Source: an uncultured Clostridia bacterium
GTDB lineage: Bacteria; Bacillota; Clostridia; Lachnospirales; Lachnospiraceae
Assembly: GCA_946624325.1 (NCBI GenBank)
Contig: CAMOSC010000002.1
Coordinates: forward strand, 1 to 60,333
Length of the DNA stretch: 60,333 bases
Reading direction: 5' to 3'
A program made the translations under genes and the position numbers. Below the pieces are notes generated by a model. It did no database searches and was not told the DNA's origin. It saw nothing but the letters and a program-made list of their open reading frames with translations. Within the stretch, counting starts at the first letter, position 1; the number at the start of each line of letters is the position of its first letter. Positions 25,205 through 33,948 of the stretch are shown one piece after another.

Positions 25205-27448
25205 TTACAGCACCTTATGGCAGGTTCTCTTGATAACATCCATCTGCTGCTCCCTGGTCAGGTCGATGAACTTCACGGCATAACCGGAAACGCGGATGGT
25301 AAAGTTTGCATACTCGGGCTTCTCCGGATGCTCCATGCAGTCGATGAGCTTCTCGGTTCCGAATACATTTACGTTGAGGTGGTGAGCACCCTTTGCGAAG
25401 TATCCGTCCATTACCTTAACCAGCTGCTTGGAACGCTCCTCATCGGTATTTCCGAGGGCACCCGGGTTGATGGTCTGGGTGTTGGAGATACCGTCCAGAG
25501 CATACTCATAGGGCAGCTTCGCAACGGAGTTGAGGGAAGCAAGGAGGCCGTTCTTCTCTGCGCCGTAGGAGGGGTTTGCTCCGGGGGACAGAGGCTCGCC
25601 TGCGGGACGGCCGTCCGGCAGCGCTCCGGTAGCCTTACCGTAAACCACGTTGGAGGTGATGGTAAGGATGGAGGTGGTGGGCTCTGCGTTCCTGTAGGTG
25701 TGATGCTTCTTCACCTTGGTGATGAACTCTTTTAACAGCCAGATACCGATCTCGTCTGCGCGGTCGTCATCGTTGCCATAACGCGGGAAGTCTCCCTCGA
25801 TCTCGTAATCAACGGCGATACCGTTCTCGTCGCGGATGGCCTTAACCTTTGCGTACTTGATGGCGCAGAGGGAGTCGATTGCATGCGAGAAGCCTGCGAT
25901 ACCGGTTGCGAAGGTGCGGCGTACATCGGTATCGATGAGAGCCAGCTCGGCAGCCTCATAGTAGTACTTGTCATGCATGTACTGGATGGCGTTCAGGGTA
26001 TTTACATACAGGCCTGCCAGCCACTCCATCATAACATCGTAAGCCTTCATAACCTCATCGTAGTCAAGATACTCGGAGGTGATCGGGCGGTAAGCCGGGC
26101 CTACCTGAACCTTGGTCTTCTCGTCTACGCCGCCGTTGATGGCATACAGAAGGCACTTTGCAAGGTTTGCGCGGGCGCCGAAGAACTGCATTTCTTTACC
26201 AACCTGCGTAGCGGATACGCAGCAGCAGATGGCATAGTCATCGCCCCAGACAACGCGCATAACGTCGTCGTTCTCATACTGGATGGAGGAGGTCTTCACG
26301 GATACGCTTGCAGCGTAGGTACGAAAGCTTTCCGGCAGTCTCTTGGAATACAGAACGGTCATGTTCGGTTCCGGAGCCGGTCCCATGGTCTCAAGGGTAT
26401 GCAGGATACGGTAATCGTTCTTGGTAACCATATGGCGGCCGTCAACGCCCAGACCTGCGATGGAAAGGGTTGCCCATACCGGGTCGCCGGAGAACAGCTC
26501 GTTGTAGGACTGGATACGTGCGAACTTCACCATACGCAGCTTCATTACGAAGTGGTCGATGATCTCCTGAGCCTCTTTCTCGGTGATAACGCCGTTGGCC
26601 AGGTCTCTCTGCATGTAGATATCGATGAAGGTGGAAACACGTCCGATGGACATGGCAGCACCGTTCTGGGTCTTGATGGCAGCCAGGTAACCGAAGTACA
26701 GCCACTGAACAGCTTCCTTCGCGTTCTTTGCGGGCTGGGAGATATCGAAGCCATAGCTCTGAGCCATAACCTTCATCTCGCCGAGGGCCTTGATCTGATC
26801 GGCAAGCTCTTCTCTCTGACGGATTACGTCATCGGTCATGGTGCCGTCGCCGCAGTTTGCGAAGTCCTTCTTCTTCTCCTGGATCAGGAAATCAATTCCG
26901 TACAGGGCGATACGGCGATAGTCGCCGACGATACGGCCGCGGCCGTAGGTATCCGGCAGACCGGTGATGATCTTGTTCTTGCGGGCTGCACGCATCTCGG
27001 GGGTGTAAACATCAAACACGCCCTGGTTGTGCGTCTTGTGATAGGTGGTGAAGATCTTGTGGAGCTCCGGGCTCGGGGTATATCCGTACATCTCGCAGGA
27101 TTCCTCTGCCATGCGGATGCCGCCGTAGGGCATGAAAGCTCTCTTTAAGGGCTTGTCTGTCTGAAGGCCGACGATCTGCTCAAGATCCTTGTTCAGATAG
27201 CCCGGTCCGTGGGAGGTAATGGAAGAAACGATATCGGTATCCATATCGTAGACGCCGCCGTTCTTTCTGGCTTCTTTATTCAGCTCCTGGAGCTGTCCCC
27301 AGAGCTTATCGGTTGCTTCCGTTGCCTCTGCGAGGAAAGAAGCGTCTCCGTCATAGGGAGTATAGTTGTTCTGGATGAAATCGCGGGTATTGACCTCGGT
27401 CTGCCACCTCTTGCCCTTAAACCCGGCCCATGCTTCAAACTGTGCCAT
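25205..27448 (-). CDS. pflB: Formate C-acetyltransferase (pyruvate formate-lyase)
   Basis: The glycyl-radical enzyme that splits pyruvate with CoA into acetyl-CoA and formate during fermentation; 747 residues, close to the 760 of the E. coli enzyme. The active-site Cys pair lies within C408-C410 ([10 protein letters not shown]), and the radical Gly is G722 in RVSGYAV near the C-terminus. The frame is open to 27670, but AAGGAGG seven bases before the ATG at 27448 and the family N-terminus fix the start. A promoter at 27671-27699 gives a leader of about 220 bases. The activase gene follows. Confidence 0.97.
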   Translation of the reverse strand: MAQFEAWAGFKGKRWQTEVNTRDFIQNNYTPYDGDASFLAEATEATDKLWGQLQELNKEARKNGGVYDMDTDIVSSITSHGPGYLNKDLEQIVGLQTDKPLKRAFMPYGGIRMAEESCEMYGYTPSPELHKIFTTYHKTHNQGVFDVYTPEMRAARKNKIITGLPDTYGRGRIVGDYRRIALYGIDFLIQEKKKDFANCGDGTMTDDVIRQREELADQIKALGEMKVMAQSYGFDISQPAKNAKEAVQWLYFGYLAAIKTQNGAAMSIGRVSTFIDIYMQRDLANGVITEKEAQEIIDHFVMKLRMVKFARIQSYNELFSGDPVWATLSIAGLGVDGRHMVTKNDYRILHTLETMGPAPEPNMTVLYSKRLPESFRTYAASVSVKTSSIQYENDDVMRVVWGDDYAICCCVSATQVGKEMQFFGARANLAKCLLYAINGGVDEKTKVQVGPAYRPITSEYLDYDEVMKAYDVMMEWLAGLYVNTLNAIQYMHDKYYYEAAELALIDTDVRRTFATGIAGFSHAIDSLCAIKYAKVKAIRDENGIAVDYEIEGDFPRYGNDDDRADEIGIWLLKEFITKVKKHHTYRNAEPTTSILTITSNVVYGKATGALPDGRPAGEPLSPGANPSYGAEKNGLLASLNSVAKLPYEYALDGISNTQTINPGALGNTDEERSKQLVKVMDGYFAKGAHHLNVNVFGTEKLIDCMEHPEKPEYANFTIRVSGYAVKFIDLTREQQMDVIKRTCHKVL

Positions 27449-27670
27449 ATTGGAATCCTCCTTGATGTGATAATCGGTCCGGCTTCGACAATGCCCCTTC
27501 GCCCGGACAGGTTTACTTCTGCGGGAGACCTTCCGGATCTTCACGGGAAACCCGCTTCCTCTGTGCCGGCAGTACCGCACGCGGCGGCTCCCTGCACTTT
27601 CTTTTACTCCGGAGCACCGAAGTCCGGAAAGCGTGTTGTCTTTCCCGCTGTCTCCCTCAGTGCTGAACAT
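27449..27670 (-). other. Transcribed 5' leader of pflB
   Basis: About 215 bases between the promoter and the start codon. I see no known riboswitch or strong hairpin apart from short GC-rich dyads. Confidence 0.4.
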
Positions 27671-27699
27671 ATAATATCATAAGGAGTTCGTTCCCACAA
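27671..27699 (-). promoter_or_regulatory. Promoter of pflB
   Basis: TTGTGG (-35), a 17-bp spacer and TATTAT (-10) on the minus strand. Confidence 0.6.
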
Positions 27700-27751
27700 G
27701 GGGAAAACTGGCCGGTTTTGTTCTTTTTTCAATACATTCCGCCAAAAATAT

Positions 27752-27766
27752 CAGGAATCATTCCTG
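27752..27766. promoter_or_regulatory. Palindromic operator candidate upstream of pflB
   Basis: The perfect dyad CAGGAAT-C-ATTCCTG is flanked by AT-rich arms and centred about 60 bp upstream of the pflB -35. A related TCAGGAATTATTC lies near 27856-27868, toward the divergent gene. The position suits an activator or redox-responsive regulator; which one is unknown. Confidence 0.45.
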
Positions 27767-27905
27767 TTATATTTTTCACGTTAATTCCATAACAGGTGCA
27801 ATCCATTTTATTTTGAGGAATTGTGTGATAATATGCAGAATTATCAAAATATATTTTCAGGAATTATTCTTACTTTCAGCATCAGGGCTTTCCTGTCAGC
27901 CGCAC

Positions 27906-27934
27906 TTGAAAAAAGCCCCGCTTTTCTGTATACT
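27906..27934 (+). promoter_or_regulatory. Promoter of the GDPD membrane protein gene
   Basis: TTGAAA (-35), a 17-bp spacer and TATACT (-10). It lies inside the longer open frame, which supports the later start codon at 28007. Confidence 0.6.
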
Positions 27935-28006
27935 TACAGTATAATCTGTACGCCCGCGGCCGGGGCACCGAGGCCGCAAAAAATGCCGGGCTGCGGAAAG
28001 GATCCC

Positions 28007-30145
28007 ATGAGACAAAAAATCAGAACACTGCTGCGCGCCATACCCGTAAACGTAAAAGAGCTCCTGTTCTTTTCCGTCCTTTACCGCGCCTTCGGTATCT
28101 TTATCTTCCTGCATCTTGCGGGATGGGGCATCAATATCTGCCTGCGCTTCCAGCGCTACCGCTATGTCACAATCGAAAACCTGCCGCAGTTTCTCCTTTC
28201 ACCCGTCACGCTGCTGTTTCTGACGGTCTTTATGATCCTGCTCTTTCTGTTTGTCTATTTTGAAGCGGGTGTAGTGCTCTGCGGCATGCAGGGGGCGGCT
28301 GCCGGCGCTCCGCAAAGCTTCATTCAGATGGTGATAGCCGGAAGCAGGCGTGCCGCGCAGGTACTCTCCCTCCGCCATCTGCGCGCTGCGCTTCCCCATT
28401 TTGCCTTCTTCTTTATTTCAAATATTTTCTTCATCTATCAGTTTTTTTACAGGGTCAACCCCTTCTGCACATACCTGCCGCTTCTTTTCAACTATACTGC
28501 GGGACGTATCGCAACAGCCGTTTTTCTCCCGGTCTGTGCGGTGTATGCCTTCTTTAACCTGTTCACCGTGTATTACCTCATGTATACGGCCTCGCCCCTC
28601 ACCAGCGGCCGAAGGCTGCGCAGGACGGACCATTCCCGCAAAAAAGATGCAGCAAGGAGAATGGACAGGCAGCACGAGACGGGGAGCGCTCACGCGGGAC
28701 GTCCGTCCGGCAGGCTTCACGCCGCGCCTACGCCGGAGTACACGGAATTCGGCAGGCAGAGCCGCAGAATCTTCCTGGCCCATCCTTTCCGTATTCTTGC
28801 GGCTGTACTGGCGGTCTGCCTGCTCACGGTCGGGATCTGGTATCTCCTGCGTTTTCTGCTTTCCCTCATCACGGCTCTTCTCGTGGCGGCTTTTGCCCCG
28901 CGGGATATCCAGGTAGCGCTCACCCTGACGCTCAATCAATATGTTACGCTTCTGACCCTGGGCCTGTCCGCGACTGTCGGCTACATACTGCACGGTCATA
29001 TACTCACGTACTTCTTTTACCGGTATTCGGGCTATGTTCCGGCAAACCACACCCGTATGTACCGCAGCCTCGCTCCGAAAAAGCGCCTGACGCTCTTTCC
29101 CGTACTCATCCTCGCGGCGGCGGTGGCAGCCGGCATATACACCTATATCGGCATATACCGGGGAACCATCCGCGCGGAGCGCGCCATCTCGCCCATCTCC
29201 ATCGTGGCGCACCGCGGCTTCTCCTCCAAAGCGCCCGAAAACACGGTCCCCGCCATCTCCCTTGCGGCGGATTACATGGCGGATTACGCGGAAATCGACG
29301 TCCAGTGTACCACGGACGGCGAGGTTGTGCTCTTTCACGACCGGAACCTCTCGCGCATTGGCCACGACAGACGCCGCCTGCAGGATCTCTCCTATGTTGA
29401 GCTCTCCGCGGTCGATATCGGTTCCTTCTTCTCCCTGGAATACGAAGGGCTTCGCATCAACACGCTGCGCGAAGCGCTCGAGGCTGCCCGGGGCAGGATC
29501 ATGCTGATCGTAGAGCTCAAGCGCAACAGCGTAAGCGCCGACCTGGTTCCGAAGGTCCTTGCCCTGATCGAAGAATATGAAATGGAGGACCAGTGTATCA
29601 TCCAGTCCTCCGATGCCGCCTATCTGCGGGAGGTCAAAACGCTCATGCCGGATATGGTCACCGGCCTGATTCTCACTTCCGCCATCGGCAATTATTATAC
29701 AAAGAGTGAATTTGTGGATTTCTTCTGCATACGCTCCGCCTTTGTCACCCAGACAAGCGTCCGCCGGATCCAGGCGACAGGCAAACAGGTTTTTGCCTGG
29801 ACCGTCAACACCCGGGCGGAGATGGAGCGCATGAAGCGCCTGCAGGTGGACGCCATTATCACGGACTATCCCATTCTCGCCCGCGAAGTCCTCTACCGGG
29901 AGGATGAATCAGAGTTCCTGCTCTTTGTCTCCGAGCAGCTGCAGCGCGCGGCTGCGGAACAGGCGCGTGCCGATCGCCGGCAGGAGGAAGAATATATACC
30001 GCCCACCACCGATCCCTATGAATGGGAGACGCAGTCCCCGGCCTATCCGGAATCCCCGGAGACGGAAGAATACCCGACCCTCCACCTTATGCCGGATTCC
30101 GAAGACTGGCTGCTTCCCGACTGGCCGTCAGCCCCTTCCCTGTAG
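28007..30145 (+). CDS. Membrane-anchored glycerophosphodiester phosphodiesterase
   Basis: A 712-residue integral membrane enzyme. The first 390 or so residues hold about seven to eight hydrophobic segments, matching the GPDPase membrane domain. The catalytic GDPD domain follows with AHRGFSSKAPENT (HRG and PENT motifs), a metal-binding EIDV, and LFHDRNLSR. It hydrolyses glycerophosphodiesters, possibly from lipid or teichoic-acid turnover, to glycerol 3-phosphate and an alcohol. The tail is acidic and Pro-rich. The frame is open from 27821, but a promoter at 27906-27934 and AAAGGA before the ATG at 28007 favour this start. It ends 21 bases from the convergent carboxypeptidase gene. Confidence 0.9.
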   Translation: MRQKIRTLLRAIPVNVKELLFFSVLYRAFGIFIFLHLAGWGINICLRFQRYRYVTIENLPQFLLSPVTLLFLTVFMILLFLFVYFEAGVVLCGMQGAAAGAPQSFIQMVIAGSRRAAQVLSLRHLRAALPHFAFFFISNIFFIYQFFYRVNPFCTYLPLLFNYTAGRIATAVFLPVCAVYAFFNLFTVYYLMYTASPLTSGRRLRRTDHSRKKDAARRMDRQHETGSAHAGRPSGRLHAAPTPEYTEFGRQSRRIFLAHPFRILAAVLAVCLLTVGIWYLLRFLLSLITALLVAAFAPRDIQVALTLTLNQYVTLLTLGLSATVGYILHGHILTYFFYRYSGYVPANHTRMYRSLAPKKRLTLFPVLILAAAVAAGIYTYIGIYRGTIRAERAISPISIVAHRGFSSKAPENTVPAISLAADYMADYAEIDVQCTTDGEVVLFHDRNLSRIGHDRRRLQDLSYVELSAVDIGSFFSLEYEGLRINTLREALEAARGRIMLIVELKRNSVSADLVPKVLALIEEYEMEDQCIIQSSDAAYLREVKTLMPDMVTGLILTSAIGNYYTKSEFVDFFCIRSAFVTQTSVRRIQATGKQVFAWTVNTRAEMERMKRLQVDAIITDYPILAREVLYREDESEFLLFVSEQLQRAAAEQARADRRQEEEYIPPTTDPYEWETQSPAYPESPETEEYPTLHLMPDSEDWLLPDWPSAPSL

Positions 30146-30166
30146 GGGAACGGTCAGATCCTCGGG

Positions 30167-31786
30167 TCAGCCCTTCAGCTTCTCCGGACAGATTCCGTAC
30201 AGACCGCAATATTTCTTTTCAAGCCATCCGCAGTACGCCTCTGCGGAAAATTCCGCTCCCGTCACCCGGCGGATCAGCTCCTCTGCCGGGTAACGGTTTC
30301 CGAAACGCTGCAGCCGCGCTTCCAGCCACTGCATCAGTTCCGGAAAACGCCTTTCCAGAAGCAATGTGCTCACATCCAGCTCCCGTGCAAGCGTCTCATA
30401 GACCTGCGCCGCCATGGCGCTCCCGAGCGCATAGGTCGGGAAATACCCGAAATAGGCACAGGGCCAGTGCATATCCTGCAGGACGCCTTCCGCGGCATCC
30501 TTCGGCACAATTCCCAGATATTCCCGGTACTTTTCATTCCATGCCTGCTCCAGGTCCGCCGCGGGAAGGCTTGCATTCAGCAGTTCCTTCTCCAGCTCAT
30601 AGCGGATCATGATATGCAGGGGGTACGTAACCTCATCCGCCTCAATCCGCACCGGGGAGGGCTGCACCGCGTTGACGGCCCGGTAAAAGCGTTCCGCATC
30701 TATCCCGGAAAGCTGTTCGGGAAATTCCGCCTGTAAAAAGGGGAAAATCACCTGCCAGAACGGAAGCGAGCGCCCGAAATGGTTTTCACACAGTCTGGAC
30801 TGGGACTCATGCAGACCGGCGCTGATGGTGCTCTCGATGGCAGTCCCCTCATACTTTTTTGCGATGTTGTGGAAAAACCAGGCATGGCCGGTCTCGTGGA
30901 CCGTGGAGAGAATACCCTGGGCCGCATCCCGTTCGCGGTATTTCGTCGTAAAGCGCACATCCCCGCGGCAGATTCCGGTGGTCAGCGGATGCGCCGATTC
31001 GCCGAATTTTCCCCAGTCCTCCGTAAATCCGAGATAATCCGCGATGCGACGCATCACCCGGCGCTGTCCCTCCGCGGGATACAGACGGTGCAGGAAATCC
31101 GTGGAGATCGGCTCCGCTTTCCCGATTTCACGGAGCAGCGGCACTGCCCGCTTCCGGATTTCGGCAAAAAAGCGGTCATACCGCTCCGTATTCCAGCCCG
31201 GCTGATGTCCGTCCAGCATGCGGTCGTACAGGCTCCCGCTTCCGCCGCGCAGGGCGGTAATCTCCAGCCACGCGTCAACAAGCTTCTGCAAAAACGGCGC
31301 ATAGCCCGCGAAATCCTTCTCCTGCCGTGCCCTCAGCCATTCGCGCCGGGAGATGTCAAGCGCTTTCTCATACCTCACAAAAGCCTCGCGCGGGACGGCA
31401 CGGTCCTTCTCCAGCTCCCCGAGCACCAGCTGCACCTCCCTGGCAAGATCGCCCTCGTCAAACGGTTCCGTTTCAGAAGAGCTTTCCGGTGCAGTCTCCG
31501 TGCCGGTTTGCGATGGGCATTGAGCTTCCGCGCCATCCCGCGGGGCATCTACGCCCAGCAGATCTGCCAGCTCCCCGGTAACGGCATACATATGCTCGTC
31601 CATCAGCACACGCCTGTATTCTCCGGCAAGCACCGCCCGTTTCACGCCCCTGTAATCCGCCCCGGCCGCGGGAGGATCCGCATATGCGTCCACCTCCAGC
31701 ATGGCCATGGCAAACCTGTAGGACGCCAGCCGTTCCTGCCACTCGCGGAACGCCCCGATCAGCTCGTGTTTGGTCATTTCAGACAT
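30167..31786 (-). CDS. M32 family metallocarboxypeptidase (thermostable carboxypeptidase 1)
   Basis: A zinc carboxypeptidase of about 539 residues with the HEXXH motif H297-E-T-G-H301 (STVHETGHAWFF). TTKYRERD and GLHESQSRLCEN are typical family stretches; the latter carries the downstream Glu ligand. It trims peptides from the C-terminus in the cytoplasm. An acidic, Ser/Thr/Glu-rich insert at about residues 85-112 is not typical. The start is uncertain between 31786 and 31777, both served by an AGGAAGAGGAG tract; the frame is open to 31840, but that part overlaps a repeat remnant. Confidence 0.92.
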   Translation of the reverse strand: MSEMTKHELIGAFREWQERLASYRFAMAMLEVDAYADPPAAGADYRGVKRAVLAGEYRRVLMDEHMYAVTGELADLLGVDAPRDGAEAQCPSQTGTETAPESSSETEPFDEGDLAREVQLVLGELEKDRAVPREAFVRYEKALDISRREWLRARQEKDFAGYAPFLQKLVDAWLEITALRGGSGSLYDRMLDGHQPGWNTERYDRFFAEIRKRAVPLLREIGKAEPISTDFLHRLYPAEGQRRVMRRIADYLGFTEDWGKFGESAHPLTTGICRGDVRFTTKYRERDAAQGILSTVHETGHAWFFHNIAKKYEGTAIESTISAGLHESQSRLCENHFGRSLPFWQVIFPFLQAEFPEQLSGIDAERFYRAVNAVQPSPVRIEADEVTYPLHIMIRYELEKELLNASLPAADLEQAWNEKYREYLGIVPKDAAEGVLQDMHWPCAYFGYFPTYALGSAMAAQVYETLARELDVSTLLLERRFPELMQWLEARLQRFGNRYPAEELIRRVTGAEFSAEAYCGWLEKKYCGLYGICPEKLKG

Positions 31787-31821
31787 CTCCTCTTCCTGTT
31801 TTTCCGTTCGTTCCCTGTACT

Positions 31822-31862
31822 TGTTCAGAACCCGGCGCAAATGCGCAGGAAATCACGGACTC
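31822..31862. repeat. Degenerate half of a family A element (copy 3)
   Basis: GTTCAGAACCCGGCGCAAAT followed by a stretch like GGAAATCACGGACTC matches the left half of the complete element at 49585-49686 with several changes. It lies upstream of the carboxypeptidase start. Confidence 0.5.
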
Positions 31863-31916
31863 AAAACGTTCTCGTTCCTGTTTTGAATCATTGTACCTGT
31901 TCCAGGTCATTTTTAC

Positions 31917-31945
31917 TTGAAGCCGCACCTTATGAATGGTATGAT
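31917..31945 (+). promoter_or_regulatory. Promoter of the esterase gene at 32038
   Basis: TTGAAG (-35), a 17-bp spacer and TATGAT (-10). Confidence 0.6.
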
Positions 31946-32037
31946 GGAATCGTACGCTTTCCCTCCGGCAGCGGAGCATGCGGATTGCCGTACAATACGA
32001 CCTGATCACCCGTTACTGTTCACAGGAGGATTCTATC

Positions 32038-33027
32038 ATGCCGCAGAACAAATATCCCGTCTGGAACGAAGGAGAGTACAGCTATCCTGCAGCTTACGGT
32101 TTCGTTCCGTTTCTTGTTCCCTACCTTCACGAGGACGATACCGTCCGTCCCTGCGTCATTATCTGTCCGGGCGGCGGTTACCATGTGGTATCGCCCACCG
32201 AGGGTGAGCTGGTCGCCAAGGCCTTTCTTGAAAAGGGCTTTCAGACCTTTGTTTTTACCTACACCTGCAACCTGCTTCATCTCGCCCCCTTAAAGAAGCA
32301 GCCCCTCAATGACCTCTCCCGCGCGGTCCGCTATGTGCGCAAAAACGCTTCCCTGTTCCGGGTCAACCCGGACCAGGTCGCCGTCTGCGGCTTTTCCGCT
32401 GCCGGACATCTCTGCGCCACCCTCGCGGTTCATTTTGAGGATGCACAAGAGCCGGATCCGGCCTATGCGGCAGTCTCCAACCGCCCGGACGCCGTGGTGC
32501 TCTCCTATCCGGTCATCACCTCCGGCCCCTTTGCGCACCGCGATTCCTTCATCGCGCTTCTCGGCGATGATGCCTCCGAAGAAGAGCTGCGGTACATGTC
32601 CCTGGAAACCCAGGTAAAGGAGAACACTCCGCCATGCTTCCTGTGGCAGACCGCCACGGATGAGCTCGTGCCGGTGGAAAACAGCGCATTCATGGCCCAG
32701 GCTCTTAAAGAGAAGGGCATCCCCTTCGCCTATCATGTATTTACGGACGGCGTGCACGGTCTCTCCGTGGCTACGGAGGCCTGGGCACAGGGGTGCTTCG
32801 GCGAGCCCTACACCATGGAGCAGACCATGAACCTCGTCGCCGCCATTAAAGACGGCACGCTTTCTGTCCCGGCAGACATCCGCGACCAGCTGCTCGCACA
32901 GTTTGACAATCCCGACGGCAGCGCGCCGGAGCTTCCCGAGGAGCAGCGGCCGAAAGCAAACCCCGAGGTTGCCGTATGGCCAGCACTGGCTTCGGCATGG
33001 CTGAAGAAAATGCTGAAGGCCGGCTGA
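32038..33027 (+). CDS. Alpha/beta-hydrolase esterase, BD-FAE/acetyl-xylan-esterase-like
   Basis: A 329-residue cytoplasmic alpha/beta hydrolase. The oxyanion region is ICPGGGYHVVSP (42-53), the nucleophile S120 lies in GFSAAGH, and a TDELVP and a DGVHG motif near the C-terminus supply the likely Asp and His. Close relatives are annotated as endo-xylanase-associated or acetyl esterases. AGGAGG seven bases upstream of the ATG at 32038 fixes the start over the longer frame from 31978. It is monocistronic from its own promoter. It probably removes acetyl or aromatic esters from glycans or glycosides (inference). Confidence 0.85.
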   Translation: MPQNKYPVWNEGEYSYPAAYGFVPFLVPYLHEDDTVRPCVIICPGGGYHVVSPTEGELVAKAFLEKGFQTFVFTYTCNLLHLAPLKKQPLNDLSRAVRYVRKNASLFRVNPDQVAVCGFSAAGHLCATLAVHFEDAQEPDPAYAAVSNRPDAVVLSYPVITSGPFAHRDSFIALLGDDASEEELRYMSLETQVKENTPPCFLWQTATDELVPVENSAFMAQALKEKGIPFAYHVFTDGVHGLSVATEAWAQGCFGEPYTMEQTMNLVAAIKDGTLSVPADIRDQLLAQFDNPDGSAPELPEEQRPKANPEVAVWPALASAWLKKMLKAG

Positions 33028-33042
33028 TTTACGCGGCGCACC

Positions 33043-33705
33043 CTACGCCGTCGGATCCTTCACGGTTCCCTCCGGAAGCGGCTCTATGGCCGGCTTTCCG
33101 AAGGGGCCGGGATCCCCGGCGTCATAAAACCCCACCAGGGTCCCGCTCACGCAGTTCTCATAAATCCATTTCGCATCCACATCCCTCAGGCGCATGCAGC
33201 CTAACGACGCCGCCGTCCCCAGGGCGTTGTACGCGCCGATATCCACCGTATTCACGTCCATGGCCGTACAGGGACAGGAATGAAACAGGAGCCCCGAGTA
33301 GATACGGCAGGCGTAATGTCCGTACATGCCTCCATAGAGCTCCCGCCACTCATATTTGTCCGAGAGGGCGAAGACGCCTTCATGCAGGGTGTAGGTACCC
33401 GTGGACGTTACAAACGCGGTGTACGGCTCGTACCTGCCGTTTCCGGCATTCCGATAGATATTTACCACATTCTGTTCCACATTGATCCGGATATACCAGG
33501 GAAGGTCGTAGCCCGAAACCGTCAGGACATCCTCCTCCCCCCACGCCGGCTCTTCCGGAGCGGCAATATGCGTACCCCAGCCGTCCGTTTCTGTCCCGGC
33601 GCGGTACGCATACAGCCCTTCCGCATCAGAGGACAGCACTTTAAAGGCCCCGCTGAAACCAAGCAGGACCGAAATAACAACAGCAAGAATACCGGATATT
33701 GACAT
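33043..33705 (-). CDS. L,D-transpeptidase (YkuD) family protein
   Basis: A small exported or membrane-anchored protein of 220 residues with an N-terminal hydrophobic segment (ISGILAVVISVLLGFSGAF) and a YkuD domain. The catalytic Cys is in SLGCMRLRD. The usual S/T-H-G-C has Leu in place of His, while an upstream FHS could supply the catalytic His. YkuD enzymes form 3-3 peptidoglycan cross-links or attach proteins. WYIRINVEQNVVNIYR is the usual domain opening. AAAGGG precedes the start. It is convergent with the esterase gene, 15 bases apart. Confidence 0.85.
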   Translation of the reverse strand: MSISGILAVVISVLLGFSGAFKVLSSDAEGLYAYRAGTETDGWGTHIAAPEEPAWGEEDVLTVSGYDLPWYIRINVEQNVVNIYRNAGNGRYEPYTAFVTSTGTYTLHEGVFALSDKYEWRELYGGMYGHYACRIYSGLLFHSCPCTAMDVNTVDIGAYNALGTAASLGCMRLRDVDAKWIYENCVSGTLVGFYDAGDPGPFGKPAIEPLPEGTVKDPTA

Positions 33706-33743
33706 AACCCTTTCTCCCGTCCGCTCCGAGAAGCATCCGTATC

Positions 33744-33775
33744 CGTTCAGAGCCGGACTCCGGAAACAGCGAAAG
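33744..33775. repeat. Family A half-element (copy 4)
   Basis: GTTCAGAGCCGGACTC followed by a small CGGAAACAGC stretch matches the left part of the element at 37991, in the leader region of the transpeptidase gene. Confidence 0.55.
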
Positions 33776-33794
33776 AATGCCGTTTCCGAAGCTG

Positions 33795-33944
33795 CTGCGT
33801 GCGAGTCGGCTTTTCCTCCGAATGAAGATGTCCGAAAACTACGGCGTGCAAGCCGACCTTCTTTCCGATGAAGATATCCGAAATCTCCGGCGTGCTCACC
33901 AGCCTTCCTTCTGATAAGGATTCCGGGAACCGGTGCCCGCGCGA
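33795..33944. repeat. Three degenerate tandem repeats of about 46-48 bp
   Basis: Each unit opens with GCGTGC, continues with a pyrimidine-rich CTTTYC core and a GATGAAGATRTCCGAAA-like block, and ends in CCG or ACG. Units 1 and 2 are most alike and unit 3 is decayed. They lie between the GH28 gene end and the family A half-element. Confidence 0.6.
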
Positions 33945-33948
33945 TATT

